Shown here: piece after piece, positions 22,394-35,109 of the stretch
Layout: every line of letters begins with the position of its first letter
Position numbering within the stretch: the first letter of the stretch is position 1
NCBI GenBank assembly: GCA_032158295.1
Contig: CM063256.1
Coordinates: 9,176,453 to 9,240,452 of the forward strand
Length of the DNA stretch: 64,000 nt
DNA from: Pycnopodia helianthoides
Lineage: Eukaryota; Echinodermata; Asteroidea; Forcipulatida; Asteriidae
Reading direction: 5' to 3'
Made by a program: the position numbers and the translations under genes
Notes under the pieces: generated by a model
The model's database searches: none
Seen by the model: the letters and a program-made list of their open reading frames with translations, nothing else
What the model was told of the DNA's origin: nothing

Positions 22394-23122
22394 GTTCAAT
22401 CGAAGTGTGCCAAATTGAAGTAATCACATACATTTTTCAAAGGCTGGTAAAGTGTTCGTATATGATTGTCAAACCTTCCAGTGATTTATGACATCATTTT
22501 TTGTTTCATGTTTTAATCTCGTTTTCACTCTCTTTGTCTTTATTTACAAAGTATACTATGTGAGCGCATTGAAATAATAACTATTGTTATTCTGTGCTTA
22601 TATACAACTAGCTATAATACAAATATATACGTATTTATCAAAACCGAATCCCTTATAGAAGCATGAATTAGAGCAAAATACTCCGAACTGGATAATTTCT
22701 TCATTTTAAAAGACTCCCCAAATATGGTATTTTCAGATAATGTTTGGGTTCTTTGGTTTCGTAACGTCTAACCAACACCCTAATTTCAAAGACCCATACT
22801 TACTGCAACAGGCACGCCATATGGCATTGTGTTTCAAAACATTCATTGGTACAGGAGTTGTCCTTATCTTTTGTTGTTATTGTTGTTGTTGCTGTTGTTG
22901 TTTTGTAATGTGACGTCAAATTTGTGTTTGGGAGTTATGGTTGACTCATTTGCTGATTTATCCGAAAATCAATCCTAGTTTGTTTGTGAAATTTACCGGA
23001 ATTACATAGATCCACTTTATACTGGTGAAGTTAAGGACTGGTTTGGTTCTGTAGTGACTTCAGATTTGCCTTGTGTCTGGTTGATTGAGTAGAAATTATT
23101 GATATATTCTAAGTATTGCATT
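22394..23122. repeat. 3' flank of gene D shared with gene A
   Basis: Matches 2220-2868 (GTGCCAAATTGAAGTAAT, TATTTACAAAGTATACTATG, CGTCTAACCAACACCCTAAT). It contains one insertion at 23020-23092 that gene A lacks. Confidence 0.75.
23020..23092 (-). pseudogene. Tail-exon fragment inserted 3' of gene D
   Basis: About 70 bp match the interior of the gene D tail exon (about 23411-23487), including GGTTTGGTTCTGTAGTGAC and TGTGTCTGGTTGATTGAG. The surrounding sequence is continuous in gene A. It is a small local duplication, too short to be functional coding sequence. Confidence 0.7.
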
Positions 23123-26100
23123 TTATTCGTAAATGATATTTTCAACCCATCCTGACTGTCCTTTCATGGTTGTTAATTCCCCCGCATGCTCTTCATTTAA
23201 ATCATTTCCCCTCATTTGTGACTTGTCTTTCAACGAGGAACTATCATACAGTATATTGTCAACCAATCTAGTTCCGTTATCCTGTTCATTTAAAGATGGT
23301 CGAACATCTAAGTTGACGTCATGTGTTGCACTCGCTACCGAATTAGTGACATCATCGGGATTCGCGTACACGTTATCGTTTTCGTTTTTAATCTGGTTCC
23401 GGATAACTTGACTGTATACTGGTATAGTTGAGGCCTGGTTTGGTTCTGTAGTGACGTCAGAGTCTCCTTGTGTCTGGTTGATTGAGGATGTAACATCAAC
23501 CTTGGCCACGTCAGAGCTCGTGTTTCTCTTGTTTCCTCTGACAAAAAAAGAAGAATACACAATGCATGAAATAATACACACATACAGTTATCTGGAGGCC
23601 CATGTGCGTTTTAGATAGTTTAATGTTGGATCAATAACACTACAGGTGTAAGTAGCCCCGTACGTGTAGGACACCATTCTAAAGTTGCTCAACAACAAGA
23701 GCAGTAGTATTGTTTAGGATCACATAGTGCACTAAACCATATATGAAACTCCCCAATTGCCCTTGACAGCTTTCGTTGGTTGAGATGACGATGAGATTTC
23801 AATGTCAAGAAACTTTTGTGTTTTACCTGATATCCCTGTAACATTTATGACCATTCGTTTATCTGTAATGACATGCTAAAAAAGGCTGAACATGTATATA
23901 CACGATATGACCAACACAGAATAGAGAACAAGGAAATAACCACTCTGAGCAACAGTTTATACCAATCACCCTGTATTTTAACTCTTTCAAAGTTGTGTAT
24001 CAATTTGTTTTCATTATGATAAATTGATGTATATCGATGATATTTTTCAAACCTACATCGATGTTTACATTGATGTTTAAAAAATATAGCTAATAATACA
24101 ATTGTCTGGTTTAAAAAAAAAAAAAAAATGGTATACATCGATTATTATGTATTGTGTTACCTCCTTCGAAAAACAACTATGACAACCACCAGGAGAAAAA
24201 CCAGTGCTGCGATTACTCCAGCTACTGTTCCAACAATAGTCCCTGGTAGAAGAAGAAAAATAATATGATATATAACAGTAGGCCTATATCATAATCTTTT
24301 GAAAAAGTAGAAAGCAAGAGCTGGACTTGAAACACGGTTTAGGGCCTAATATGGTCAGTGTTTTTGTGCACGAACATTGATTTTAGGATTTTAAATTTTT
24401 GCTACAGAAGAAACTTTCTCTGGACGATTGGAACTGTTATTGATTTTAATAGACGTACCTGTCTGGGATGTTTGTGGGTCGAACATTTCTGGCCGATCGG
24501 TCGCTTCAGGGATACTCGATGGCACTCCCGACGAGGTGGTCACATCCATGATGTTAGTTACCATGGATGTGTTATTAGTCTGGTTCATGGTCGTGGGCAG
24601 TAGACTTGATGCTGTGTATGAAATAGTTGTCAGCGGCAAAACTATATGAAAGAGGATACACTACAATGTCACATTTTTAATTTGTTGTTTTTAATGAGTT
24701 TTCTATAAAAACAAATCTATAGCGATATTAGCAAAATACTGTACCCCACAGAAATTGCTCACATAATACATTTCATGGGCTATTGTTTAAAGCTCAGGAA
24801 AAGTACCAGACATGAATCTCGGGCAAATGTGTTCAAACTTATCTGTATAAAAATTAATAACATAATATTCAACTAAGTCTGACACAGACTTCCCATTGGT
24901 CCCTTCCTACATTGGTCCATCTATTCCGATAACTCGTGTTTCCCAGACTAGTTGTCCATTTTGTATGATTTCAATCAACTTTTTACGAGCAATTGAGAAG
25001 TGTGCCACACCTCTTGTCATCATGTTGATTCGTAAATCGGGCAGAGCAGACCCGGAAATGGGTCTGGCCAATCAGGACCCTCCTCTGAGTCAACTGTGAC
25101 TCTGGGTATGTAATTATAGAGTGCAGGCCTTTTGGTATATCCAGTGATCGCAGTAAACAAAATAGCAACGCAATTGAGAGTTTCATTTATTTAAAGTTTA
25201 CCTACCTATACATGTTGGTACAGAGTTGCTCCATTCTGCAATGTTTCCCCTCTGTGTGCATTCGATGGTCTCGGCTCCTTGAATATCGTATCCAGTGTCA
25301 CACTCGAATGTTACACTAGTACTGAAAAACCTGGAGTTGTCTAAATTAAGAGAGACGCGGGTCGGATTTTTGACGTAATGGCTCCCGTAGTCTGGTGGGC
25401 CAATTGCATTATTGCAAACTCCTTCGGAAACTGAAATTCAAACACACAAGTATGTTCTTCTGTGAGATGGTTAGGAACATGCATGGGAGCCATGCGTGGT
25501 TTCGCACCATTGAGTATAAAGGCGTACTTGTTAATGTTTTTAACACACATGTGATACGTTAACAGTTCGGAATAATGGTACATAAAAGTCACCACTGCTT
25601 TTTAAAATCATTGTCTGTTAAACAAGCTGCAGTCCAATGGACTTCATCCATAACTTAACATTACTTTAGTGTTGTGTGAGCTACATGTACTTGCATTGAT
25701 TAGGCATCTATTTCATTTCTTAGTGACAATTATTGTAGCGGGTACTTGAATGTGTCAAAGCTCCATCGGGCGGATTTACAAAATAAAACAGTTGCAGATG
25801 ATTTTTGTTTACGCCAGAACTATCAAAACCAATTTCTTCTTACTAATTGTTTCTTCTTTCCAAATATATCGATACTTAGCATGGTGTAAGTGTTAGAGCT
25901 TACTTTGGTAGATAGCTATTCGCCAACCACCACCGCAGTATTGGTTCTGGTTGCCTGGACAAGTGTAACCACGACAATCTGAGTCTGCTACTTCTCTATG
26001 TCTGCCATAGTCCTCGTTGTTTCCACAGTAACATTCCCTCTCATATTCTACACCGGCATATTTATAAGCTTTAATATTAATTTTTTGACAGTACTTAAAA

Positions 26101-26686
26101 CACCACTCCAAGGACAAGCTGTGGGAAGTTGTAGAATCCCCTCGCATTGATCGACCTCCAAACCTCCTATCTTCAAAGCATCCCAAGTATCCAGGGGCTA
26201 TAGCAGTCAAAGGGGTATAAGCAAAACGTATAACTAGTATTTACTCAGGCAATGCGAACTTATATCACCAAAAGAGCATATTCCAAAAGGAGCTTAATCG
26301 AACAAGAACTATTCGAATATATTATACTGTGCATTGAAAAGTGATGACGACATGCTTTACTTTTGGAATAGAGCAAATTTCTCTTTGCAGAGACATAGCG
26401 AGACATAATATTTTTTTCGATTAGTTATCAAACATGGATCATATTTTTATATGAAAGCAATACTATAGGGCAATACATTTAAACATTTCTAGGCTACAAA
26501 CTTGAACTTATTTTCGGATTACTTTAAAAGGCATGAGTTGCGTGGAGTGAAGGCAAGAACAAACACCGATCTCACTGCATAATAAAGAAGGTTTTGCTTA
26601 CCGTTATTCTGCGCGTTTGATAACACCATTAGCTGATAAACCACCGCCGTCCAAATCAGTGCAGCTGCGTACGATGAATGAAACAT
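23123..26686 (-). CDS. Gene D: WSC-CCP single-pass receptor, recent paralogue of gene A
   Basis: Six exons join in frame to 427 aa: 26686-26602 signal peptide (MFHSSYAAALIW to AQNN); 26197-25904 WSC domain (98 codons, 8 Cys); 25430-25206 CCP (75 codons, 4 Cys); 24641-24459 stalk (61 codons); 24242-24161 TM helix; 23537-23123 tail. Phases equal those of gene A. The stalk is exactly 24 codons shorter because it has one copy of the unit around TISYTA and TTMNQT. The tail has the same length as in A and keeps PVYSQV, VYANP, ILYDSS and terminal IIYE. The CCP donor reads ATAG|GTAGGTAAAC, with 4 extra bases relative to A; the first GT keeps the frame. AATAAA overlaps the stop codon. The ligand is unknown. 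Confidence 0.87.
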
Positions 26687-27840
26687 TGTTGTGGGTCCAA
26701 ATGCCTGAAATCAAGTGTGGAACAAGTAACTGTCATGAATATAGATGATACTAAAATAGCTTCTGTCCCTAGTCGACACTGTTGAGAGGGGAATACTTTT
26801 TTTCAGAACATCCCATGAATCATTGTCTCTCACTCGATGACATCTTTATATCAAGAACCACTATGGAATTTATCTACACTTTGTGTCTTCCAATGTGCCT
26901 TAATTGTGTGTTCCCCAGTTCCTCTTTCATCCTCTTAAAATTTCAAAGTTGTAACGCAGCACCAACAATCTTCGACCTTTTCCTTCCATTGTTTATTATA
27001 ACTTTCAACTTCATAAAAACAATTTCTAGCAGTATTATTCAGGGAGAATTCTGCATATTTTTATGATTGTGTTTCAACGAATATGTACATAACATGGTTT
27101 TGTATTATGGATTAAGTAGACACTCATGATAAAACCAAGCCGCAATACGTCAGACTTACAAACATTCACCCATTAATTTCAATTCTGCTTCGCTTTTATT
27201 TGTCTGTTTTGTTCACTTCGTTTAGTGTTTCGGTAATAAATCTACGCTTACCTTCAATAGAGTCGCTTAAACTTCTGTGCAGGGATTCAAGTGCATGTAT
27301 GCCACAACTGCAACCGATCGGTGTCAGCTAGCGTAAAAAAAAAAGCGTACAGAGTCTCCATATGGCACACCACTTCTTTATAGTGGAAAAAACAACAATG
27401 CTTTCGTGTACTTTACAAAACAGGATGCACGGTGTGATGTTTAGAAGCTGTCGTCTGTTTCCTTTTTGGATTCATCATGTACTTGTTGCAAAACGTCCAG
27501 GATATTTCCTTAGTTTCGCATTCGCATGGAACATGATTACGTGTAAGTTGTGATGGCAATGCACAACAGAAGCGCTCTTGGTGAAAGTTGTGGGTTGCAT
27601 TCTTATGGTACACATAGGCCTATCATACCGTGGAAAAACGTTTTCCCCATGTCTGATCCAGGGTCTTGTTGAGCCGACAATCTATAGCCAAGAGCGCTAA
27701 CCAAGTCAATGGTAATCCAGGAATGGTTCCTTGACCCGGAACCTGTATAAGGATTGTCTTAATCAAATGCAACGGCTATTAAGATCTGACACAATCCAGT
27801 CACCACTGTGAGGGTACCGTGGAATGAGCATAATCCTCAG
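26687..27840 (-). other. 5' flank and non-coding exon of gene D
   Basis: The sequence is collinear with the flanks at 7120-8220 and 17290-18500. A conserved 5' non-coding exon ends at 27252 with donor TTGAAG|GTAAGCG. No other gene is seen. Confidence 0.55.
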
Positions 27841-28139
27841 GATAATTGAAGCTTAAGAACAACTTAAAGGGACATACCGGCTTACTGTTGACCTTATTTG
27901 GTGATTTGGAATCACAGACTATAATTGTTAGATGGTTGTTCGTCGAAAATCGTCAAAATATCACGTAATTAACAAAACAATCGAAAAAAAAAAAAAACGC
28001 GGTCAAAGGTCAGCGTACGGTTTTCCAGCTGTTGCAATTACTGTCAAGTTTACGTGACACTGTCAAGTTTACGTGGCATTAGTGCGAAATGTTGTAAGTG
28101 GACTGGAGCTCTGTTTTTGTATTAATTATAGCAATATAA

Positions 28140-29740
28140 GGATCAATTTTGGAAAAAAGGATCACACGCTATTTAGTAAAAAGGGCCATTCTTATTGCTA
28201 GGGCCATTCTAGAGGCCTAGTGTACCAAAAATGGTCAAGGTCGGTAGTCAACAAACCATGGTGCACAATATTGGAATATTTCCCCAAAATCCTGAAAAGC
28301 CATGACCTTCAAATCTTTGATTTACGGAAAGAACATATTCATGAAGCTTGACACAAGATTGTTGTCTCTATTTGTTTGTCACAAATTTATTCCGGCTCAT
28401 GATTACTGCGCCCTCTATCGATTTAAAATGGAAACATTGAGTGTACAGATATTTTATAATCAACTTATTCAAGTTTAAAACCCTTACCTAGCAAACAATG
28501 ATAATTCATAGACCAAGTCTTAATTGGTAAAGTCAGAAACGTGATCCAATAGAAAAGCAATTCTAGTCAATATGCTGTCACCTGTTCAACGAGTTCAATG
28601 GGTCAATATAATAAAGGAGCAAAAACAGCCCTTGTTTTCAGTCCACCAATTATAAAACCCTTCATGCCACAATAATCTAAGTGACATACTGCTCTTGATT
28701 TTCCTTTTTTATGCTGGATTATAAATCCCAATGGGAAAATCACCTCTACAATGCAACGTTACCTTTTTAGTTGTTATTTATAGAGGCCTTGTATTAAGGC
28801 CTTGCGCTTAAGTTTTTGGTAAAGTAGCCCACCGGGCTAGTAAACTGTGCATTTTACTTGCCCCCAGGAAGTTTTAGTAGCCCAGATTTTAAACAGGAAT
28901 TGCCATAAATGTAATGTTCTGATGTGTTAATGTTAACGATCACAATCAGTTTAATGATTAAGTTATATTCAAACACTCAACAACGATTAACACATTTTAA
29001 ACGTTAACTATTCACATCTGAAAAGGAAGAAATTAGCATTTTAAACAAGTAGGTTGCACAGTTTTTAGTAGCCCACAGGGCAAGTTGAGGAGTGGTGTTT
29101 ACTAGCCCATAGCATTTTTTACTAGACAATGTACGCCGGGCTAGTGTTAAGGGCGAGCCCTGAGATGAAATCCTTGAATATTAAAATATTCCCTTATATA
29201 ATGAAGCATGGCCTATCACAGCTCCGAGGCATACTCAACTTTCATTAAACCCGCGTATAGAGAGGACGTTTTCAAATTGACTCTTAATACATCAATAAAC
29301 GGATCCTCACATTGTTTCAAATGATTTTATTTGGAGAAAAGTAGCATCTATATTTTTTACTGTATACTCTGTCTCTGTGTACATGGCAAAGCGCACTATA
29401 CTGTATACGGAATAGCGCATTATATGCAAACCTTTATCATAGTATTTGCTAATATTGATTATCTATTATTAACTAAACTACATGTTACAAACTTCCAGGT
29501 CAGAATTGACCCAGCTTCCGGGCTTTAGGGGGGCTTGACCAATTTCCGTGTCAGTATGAACCGGAATTTTTGTTCAAACTGACCCGAAACTGTGTCAAAA
29601 TGATGCCGAATCTGAGTCAAAATCCCCATATTTCACATAGTTTCCGAATAGCCTGACCCAGAAATAGGTCAGGCTTTAAGGGACACAGAATTCGGGTCCA
29701 TTTTGACCTTAGAGGTCTGTTTTCTAGAGTGACTGGATAT
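28140..29740 (+). repeat. Duplicated non-coding block (copy 2)
   Basis: It is the counterpart of 15330-16640, here interrupted at about 28772-29165 by another element. It ends in a GGGTCA-type repeat (about 29500-29720) in inverse orientation to that of 8280-8500. Confidence 0.7.
28772..29165. mobile_element. Putative non-autonomous DNA transposon with CCCGGGCTAGT-type ends
   Basis: The block is interrupted by sequence with GTAGCCCACCGGGCTAGTAA near the left end and, inverted near the right end, CACTAGCCCGGCG. Internal copies of TAGCCCA occur in both orientations. Exact ends and target duplication are not clear. Confidence 0.4.
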
Positions 29741-29789
29741 TGTCAGATCTAAACGGAGGCATTTAAGACAATCTTTATGCAAGTTCCGG

Positions 29790-29910
29790 GGTACATTTAG
29801 ATTTAGATTAAATTTGTTTATTGCTATTATTATACAAGTATACAATAGAAATTGCCTTGGCTCTCGTGATTAAAAAGACATAAAAATACCCGCAAAATAG
29901 GAAAGCTTGA
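29790..29910 (-). mobile_element. Short LINE 3'-end insertion
   Basis: On the minus strand it reads AATAAACAAATTTAATCTAAATCTAAA, typical of a non-LTR 3' tail. It interrupts an inverse copy of the repeat found at 8020-8200. Confidence 0.4.
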
Positions 29911-30214
29911 CTCATTTCCGGATCGCAATGTACTTGGTAACAATATTGTACGCCCTTGGCTAGATTTTCGGCTCAACGAGACCTGAATTCAAACAGAGAA
30001 ACTTACCCGGATTTGGTGATCCATTGTGACCAGGGAAAAAAAGTCATGCTGACCTTGAAATGTGTATAGTCTATTAGGACTTATATTTGACGTTGGAGTT
30101 GTTAGAATTACCGTACTTGTTATACCGTATCGTATAAACATCGTGCGTTAGTCGCTTCTTTTTAAATATTGGTCTCCCGCGTACATCACTTTAACGTATG
30201 AGCGAAAGTCCAGA

Positions 30215-30600
30215 TTTCGGGTGTCTGGGATTCTGACCAATTACTGGATCAGGCTGACCCGGAAAGTGGTTTAAAGTGGGAACTTTAACAGATATTCTTT
30301 TTCAGTTTGAAAGTCTGGGGGTAAGTTTGACACAGATTCCGGGTCATACACGACCAATGAATGGATCAGGGGTGGATTTCACAAAACTCTTCCTAACTTA
30401 GGACTAGTCCTAGGCAATGCTAAGAGATAGGACTAGTCTTAAGTTAAGGCCAGTTTAAGAGTAGTCCTATCTCTTAGCATTGCCTAGGACTAGTCCTAAG
30501 TTAGGAAGAGTTTTGTGAAATCCACTCCAGGGCCCCCTGTGACCCGGAATCCGGATCACTGTCACCCGGAATCTGGGTCAGTGTTCACCTAGGAGATTTA
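30215..30600. repeat. GGGTCA-type repeat interrupted by a hairpin element
   Basis: The phrases GGTAAGTTTGACACAGATTCCGGGTC and GGATCAGG then GGCCCCCTGTGACCCGG match the other copies. The hairpin at 30372-30525 sits between them. Confidence 0.65.
30372..30525. mobile_element. Fold-back element with perfect 64-bp inverted arms
   Basis: Left arm 30372-30435 and right arm 30462-30525 are perfectly complementary over 64 bp, separated by 26 nt. The arm runs from GTGGATTTCACAAAACTC to GATAGGACTA. A short direct repeat CAGGG flanks it, within a GGGTCA-type repeat that is uninterrupted elsewhere. Perfect arms imply recent insertion or gene conversion. Confidence 0.85.
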
Positions 30601-32116
30601 TACAGTATGCATACGGCTATATTGTAATTGTTAAAATCAAATGAATCTCATAATCAAATTCGACTCGGGTATTGCTCTGAAGTTGCTTGCTGCCAAAAGC
30701 ATCGAGTCGTGACGTCATCAGCCAGGTGTAATACTAGTCAGAACTCTTAGTCTTTTACGGCAACTTTATTTCTGCGTACTCGTGAACAATGCCACTACTG
30801 GACTGCCCTGGAGTGAATTGGTGGTATTTATCCATTAGAGACCTAGGAATCTCGTATGCTGACATCGCGCTGGCAGTGACGTCAGATTCTGTCTGATTTG
30901 CATAAACCACTCCCGTCGGGCTTGGCATTTCGCACGTTGAGTCTGTAGTGACGTCCGTTTCCTTCGGATTTGTGTTATCTTCACCCGGACGTCTTGGAAT
31001 CTCGTACATTGACCCCGGAGTGACGTCAGCTCGTATCGTCTTGACCGAACCATTGCCACCATCTATGTTCCCTTCTCTTCTTGTTTGCCTGTTTATTTTT
31101 TGAGTTAGGACAAAACAGTTTAATTAACAAACAAATTGTTTAATGGACCGTTTAAGTGCTCGTGACAATACTTGTAACTAGGAGATATTTCACACGTTGT
31201 GGACGTAAATTAAAGGGCGGGTTGCATCAACCGTAACGGTTAATTTTCCATTCATGAAGTTCTTATCATGCGTACAACACCGATATTTGATCTACCTGTT
31301 GAGTCTGCTGCCACCTAGCGTCCCAAGTTTCTGTAACTCATGTGTTTGGCATCCTAGTGTGTCCTGTAAGGCTGTACGTTTCATTTGAATTTTTATTGGT
31401 GAAGTGGTCACCATGACCCGTGTCGAGAAACTCTGATCAGGGATACGGGTTATAAAGTGTTCCTGCTTTAGCTCGGGCCTCTTTGATCTAACCCATGTGA
31501 CGGCTGTTACTGTTGCTTCAGTCATTCATTATTTACGTGTACTGATGACAGCGTGTCACTTACCTCTTTCTGGAAATGACAATCATAAGGAGAACCACCA
31601 CGAATGCGATTACTCCAAGTGTTATCCCAATGATAGTCCCTGAGTGAGAATAATAAACAGAAACGTCTTCCAGAAAAGCGGATTTGCAATCGAGACATGT
31701 TTACCTCGAACGGATGACAGCCCAATATCAGATTAAGGGTATCATAGCAGTTATTTCTTTCAAATGGAGTGTCTAAACGGAAATTGCATTGTTGACTTTT
31801 TGCCCTTAACAGCTGATTGTGCTAATGCATGAACAATAGTTCATTGACTATACACTGTATCGGTCATCTAATATTGTGAACAATCTCTCAAATCCAGAGG
31901 CCGATTTGTTTTTAGGGAAAACAATGAACACATATTGTTTTATGGGCTTTTGTACACATTCATTATACTTGTTACTTTGTTTCAAAAGAAGTGACAATGA
32001 TTTGGGAGGAGTCTGCAACACAGTGTCTTTTTAAATCTTTTTTTGACAGTAGAAAACTTTTTTTTCTGGAGGATTGGTACTGGTGATAACTTAATGATTT
32101 CAGTGGAAGACATACC

Positions 32117-32356
32117 TTTCAGCTGCGATGCTTGCGAGTGGGACAACACGGGCCCCTCGGTCAATGGCGCTCCCGAGGTGGTCACGTTCGTGTCGTAAGT
32201 TGTCGTGGATGTATAAGCCTGGTTCTCGGTCGTGGGCAGTAGACTTGGTGCTGTGTATATAAAAAAATAAAAAATAGTTGGCATTGCCATTGAGGCGTTA
32301 GTCTGGTTCTTGGTCGTGGACAGTAGACTTAGTGCTGTGTATGAAATAGTTGTCAT
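32117..32356 (-). other. Remodelled stalk exon of gene E
   Basis: Two copies of the stalk unit are visible (TISYTALSLL and IYTAPSLLPTT). The usual acceptor is gone because a LINE tail abuts the first copy at 32357. A T-rich insertion (TATTTTTTATTTTTTTATATACACAG) has created a plausible new acceptor ending at 32251, which joins in the correct phase (GCA CCA AGT). The donor is CTGAAAG|GTATG. Confidence 0.55.
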
Positions 32357-32760
32357 TCAGTTCAGTTCAGTTCAGTTTCAGTTTAGTTCAGTTTATTTCC
32401 ACTCAATCAGTTTGCTTACACAATAATACACGAACTGCACTTTAGATGTAATGTAATTATGAAGTGGTGGGAGTCTCCTAAATAGAAGGTTGTTGCGATA
32501 ACACTTGGGAAATCTGACTCCCAAAATGGCGCAACCAGGATTGATCGTGGGCGCTGAACTCAGGAGAATTGAATGATAAGCAGTGGTTGCAGTGAACTAA
32601 GGTCTATCAAAGTGAATGTGTCATGTAGTGAACGAGCTGGTAACTTAGCAGCAGATCAGCTGGTTTTCTCTTTTTTCCCCCCTTCCATGTTCAATTCCAT
32701 TAGAAACTGAATCACATTGTAAGAAGTTCGAGACAGTTCCCTCTGTTATAACATCACATG
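32357..32760 (-). mobile_element. LINE 3' portion with (AACTGA)n-like tail in a gene E intron
   Basis: On the minus strand the sequence ends GGAAATAAACTGAACTAAAC followed by repeated ACTGA units, typical of a non-LTR 3' tail. The tail directly abuts the stalk exon and has replaced its original splice acceptor. The 5' boundary is approximate. Confidence 0.5.
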
Positions 32761-34880
32761 TCCATGTCCAATTGAAGGCTTACCTATACATATTGGTACA
32801 GAGTTGCTCCATTCAGCAATGTTTCCCATCTGTGTGCATTCGATGGTCTCGGCTCCTTGAATAACGTATCCAGTGCCACACTCGAATCTTACACGAGTAC
32901 CGAAGAACTTGGAGTTGTCTAAATTAAAAGAGACGTGGGTCGGATTTGTGACGTAATGGCTCCCGTGGACTGGTGGGCCAATTGCATTATTGCAAACTCC
33001 TTGGGAAACTGGAATTCGAGCACAAAATTACGTTAAAATTATAGAGGGAGCTGTTTATAAACCTTTTGACTTTATGGGGCCATGCCTATGTGAGGTTTTA
33101 CGCTGCCACGTTATAAAGTGTGGTTAAAGCCTCTGTGTCAGTTTTTGCGATGTATTTCACTTTATTTGTGCAATTGTTTATTGCACTTACAAATCAGCTC
33201 TTCGAAGTACCTCTAGCTGTCGAGATAGCTCGGTGGTCTAGTATAGTATAGCTCCTCTAGCAGATTAAAAAAAAAAAAAAAAAAAAATACTGATCGTCCT
33301 GCACCTTCATATTTCTTGAAACTTGCAATCACAGAGATGAAAAGACTTGACCCTTTTTATGACCTGTGACCTTCAAATATATTTTTGAAATGATGTAGAG
33401 ACTCTGCAAACCTCAAAAATGTTTTTAAAAAAATCTCATTTAGGGAGCTTCATTTCCAAACCAAGAGGAAATTGTTTTTCCATTTCCATGATTTTGTTGT
33501 TGTTGAGTACATACAATCTCACTCCTGGTAATCTTGTCAAAGCTAATACGGGCTGAAGTTAAAATAGTGACAAAATATATATTAACGGCCCAGCAGCCAT
33601 AGTGTTTTAGCTTACTTTGGTAGATTGCTATTCGAAAATTACCACCGCAGTATTGGTTCGTGTTGCCTGGACAAGTACACGGCACTCTGAGTCTGCTGCT
33701 CTCCCACGTGTGTCATAGTCATCGTTGTTTCCACAGTAACATTCCGTCGCAGATTCCACACCAGCATATTTATAAGGTTTGGTATTTAGACAGAAGTTGA
33801 AACACCACTCCACGGACCTGCTGCTGGAGAGTTTCCTATTCCCACGCACCGAACGAAAGAACCACAAATCGTCGAAGCATCCCAAATAACCCGGGCCTTT
33901 ATTGTTAAAACCATAGAAACAACACAGCGTTTACTACCCAATGCAATTCGAACATTGTTCACCACCAGAACTAATTCCAAAGGAATATCATCCGAAATAT
34001 GATATTCCTACATCGATTCATCATGAGAAATGTCACTCATTCATGATGTTGATGTTTCCATTTTCAAGTCAGAAAATGTTCATCTAGTTTACTGTGTTAT
34101 GTATTACATTTACTGGTGGATCAATATGAAAGTGGGTAGGTTTATGCTAAAGAAAATTATTTGATTACTCCGCTCATGAATTTTAAAGAAAATAGTTTTT
34201 TTTCCAGGAAGTCTACCAATATACCATTCAGAAAAACATTGCAATCTGGAAATCTCATTGCAAATGCATGCCTCGGCTCCAGCGGGAGCTTCTGTGTTTA
34301 AATATATCATTTGTCTCAGGGGTCAGGGCTTTTCCAGCCTGGTTTGATAACAGTCATCGATCATCCTTATCATCACACGGAGCTTTTGGAAGGCCTTGGA
34401 GATGTTTTTGATTGAGTAAGGGTTATTTAGGCCGAGATAAAACTCGGGATGGGGTTTGGATGGTTAAGGGGGTGGGGTGTTTGAGCAACGGCGTAGGTCG
34501 TCATCATTTATCAATAAAATAAGCTTACGGTTAAAAGGAGGAAACAATTTCAATTTATTTGGGTAATAAGCATTTCTATAGCCCCCTCTGAGGGTGTAAG
34601 GCTTGATAACAATGTGCTATTGCTCTGTACCCCTGATGTGTTACGATTTCCCAAAACCTGCTTTTAAATCGTAGCTACAGACATGTAATTTAATTCGAAA
34701 TTACGTAACGTGCAGGGCAGTGTTTAAGTACACTTAAATGAGCAGAAAGGTGTTAACAAAAACCTTTAAAACTGCTTAAAGAGTGATTTACTTACCGTTA
34801 TTTTGCGCAAATGACCGCGCAGTTAGTTGATAAGCCACAATCGTCCACAAAAGTACAGCTCCGTACGATGAATAAAGCAT

Positions 34881-34922
34881 TCTTTAACAATGTTTCCAAA
34901 TGCCTGAAATCAAATGCATGAA

Positions 34923-34953
<31 letters not shown>

Positions 34954-35105
34954 AAAAGCAGAACGAACCTTCTGCAATGCCAAGTTCAAATGTTGGAATG
35001 CTGTCTGCTTTCGGTTCACAATGTTTATACATACAAAAATTGTGCTTCCTTGTTGATCACATGGTAGTTTGGGTTTAAGATGTAACATCACACGTTCACA
35101 CGAAA
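34881..35105. other. 5' flank of gene E
   Basis: Contains a poly-T run at 34921-34949 and no recognisable gene. The TTTCAG acceptor upstream of the start codon is kept, as in A and D. Confidence 0.45.
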
Positions 35106-35109
35106 GCCC

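Larger units (their letters stand above)
30755..34880 (-). pseudogene. Gene E: family member with frameshifted WSC exon
   Basis: Exons: 34880-34796 signal peptide (MLYSSYGAVLLWT); 33896-33616 WSC; 33008-32784 CCP (225 bp, 4 Cys); 32250-32116 stalk (inferred acceptor); 31639-31564 TM helix; 31088-30755 tail. In the WSC exon one base is missing after TGCCGTG (about 33680), which replaces the final CPGN-QYCGG part with a short out-of-frame end. The WSC acceptor also has a poor pyrimidine tract. Without that exon, the remaining exons stay in frame (all phase 1), so a CCP-only protein is possible. The tail is of the second type with MYEIP, VVYANQ, AYEIPR and HEYAEIKLP built from repeated DVT modules. 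YEIP fits YxxP sites for Crk/Nck SH2 domains. I call it a pseudogene or a WSC-skipping gene, and cannot decide from sequence alone. Confidence 0.65.
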
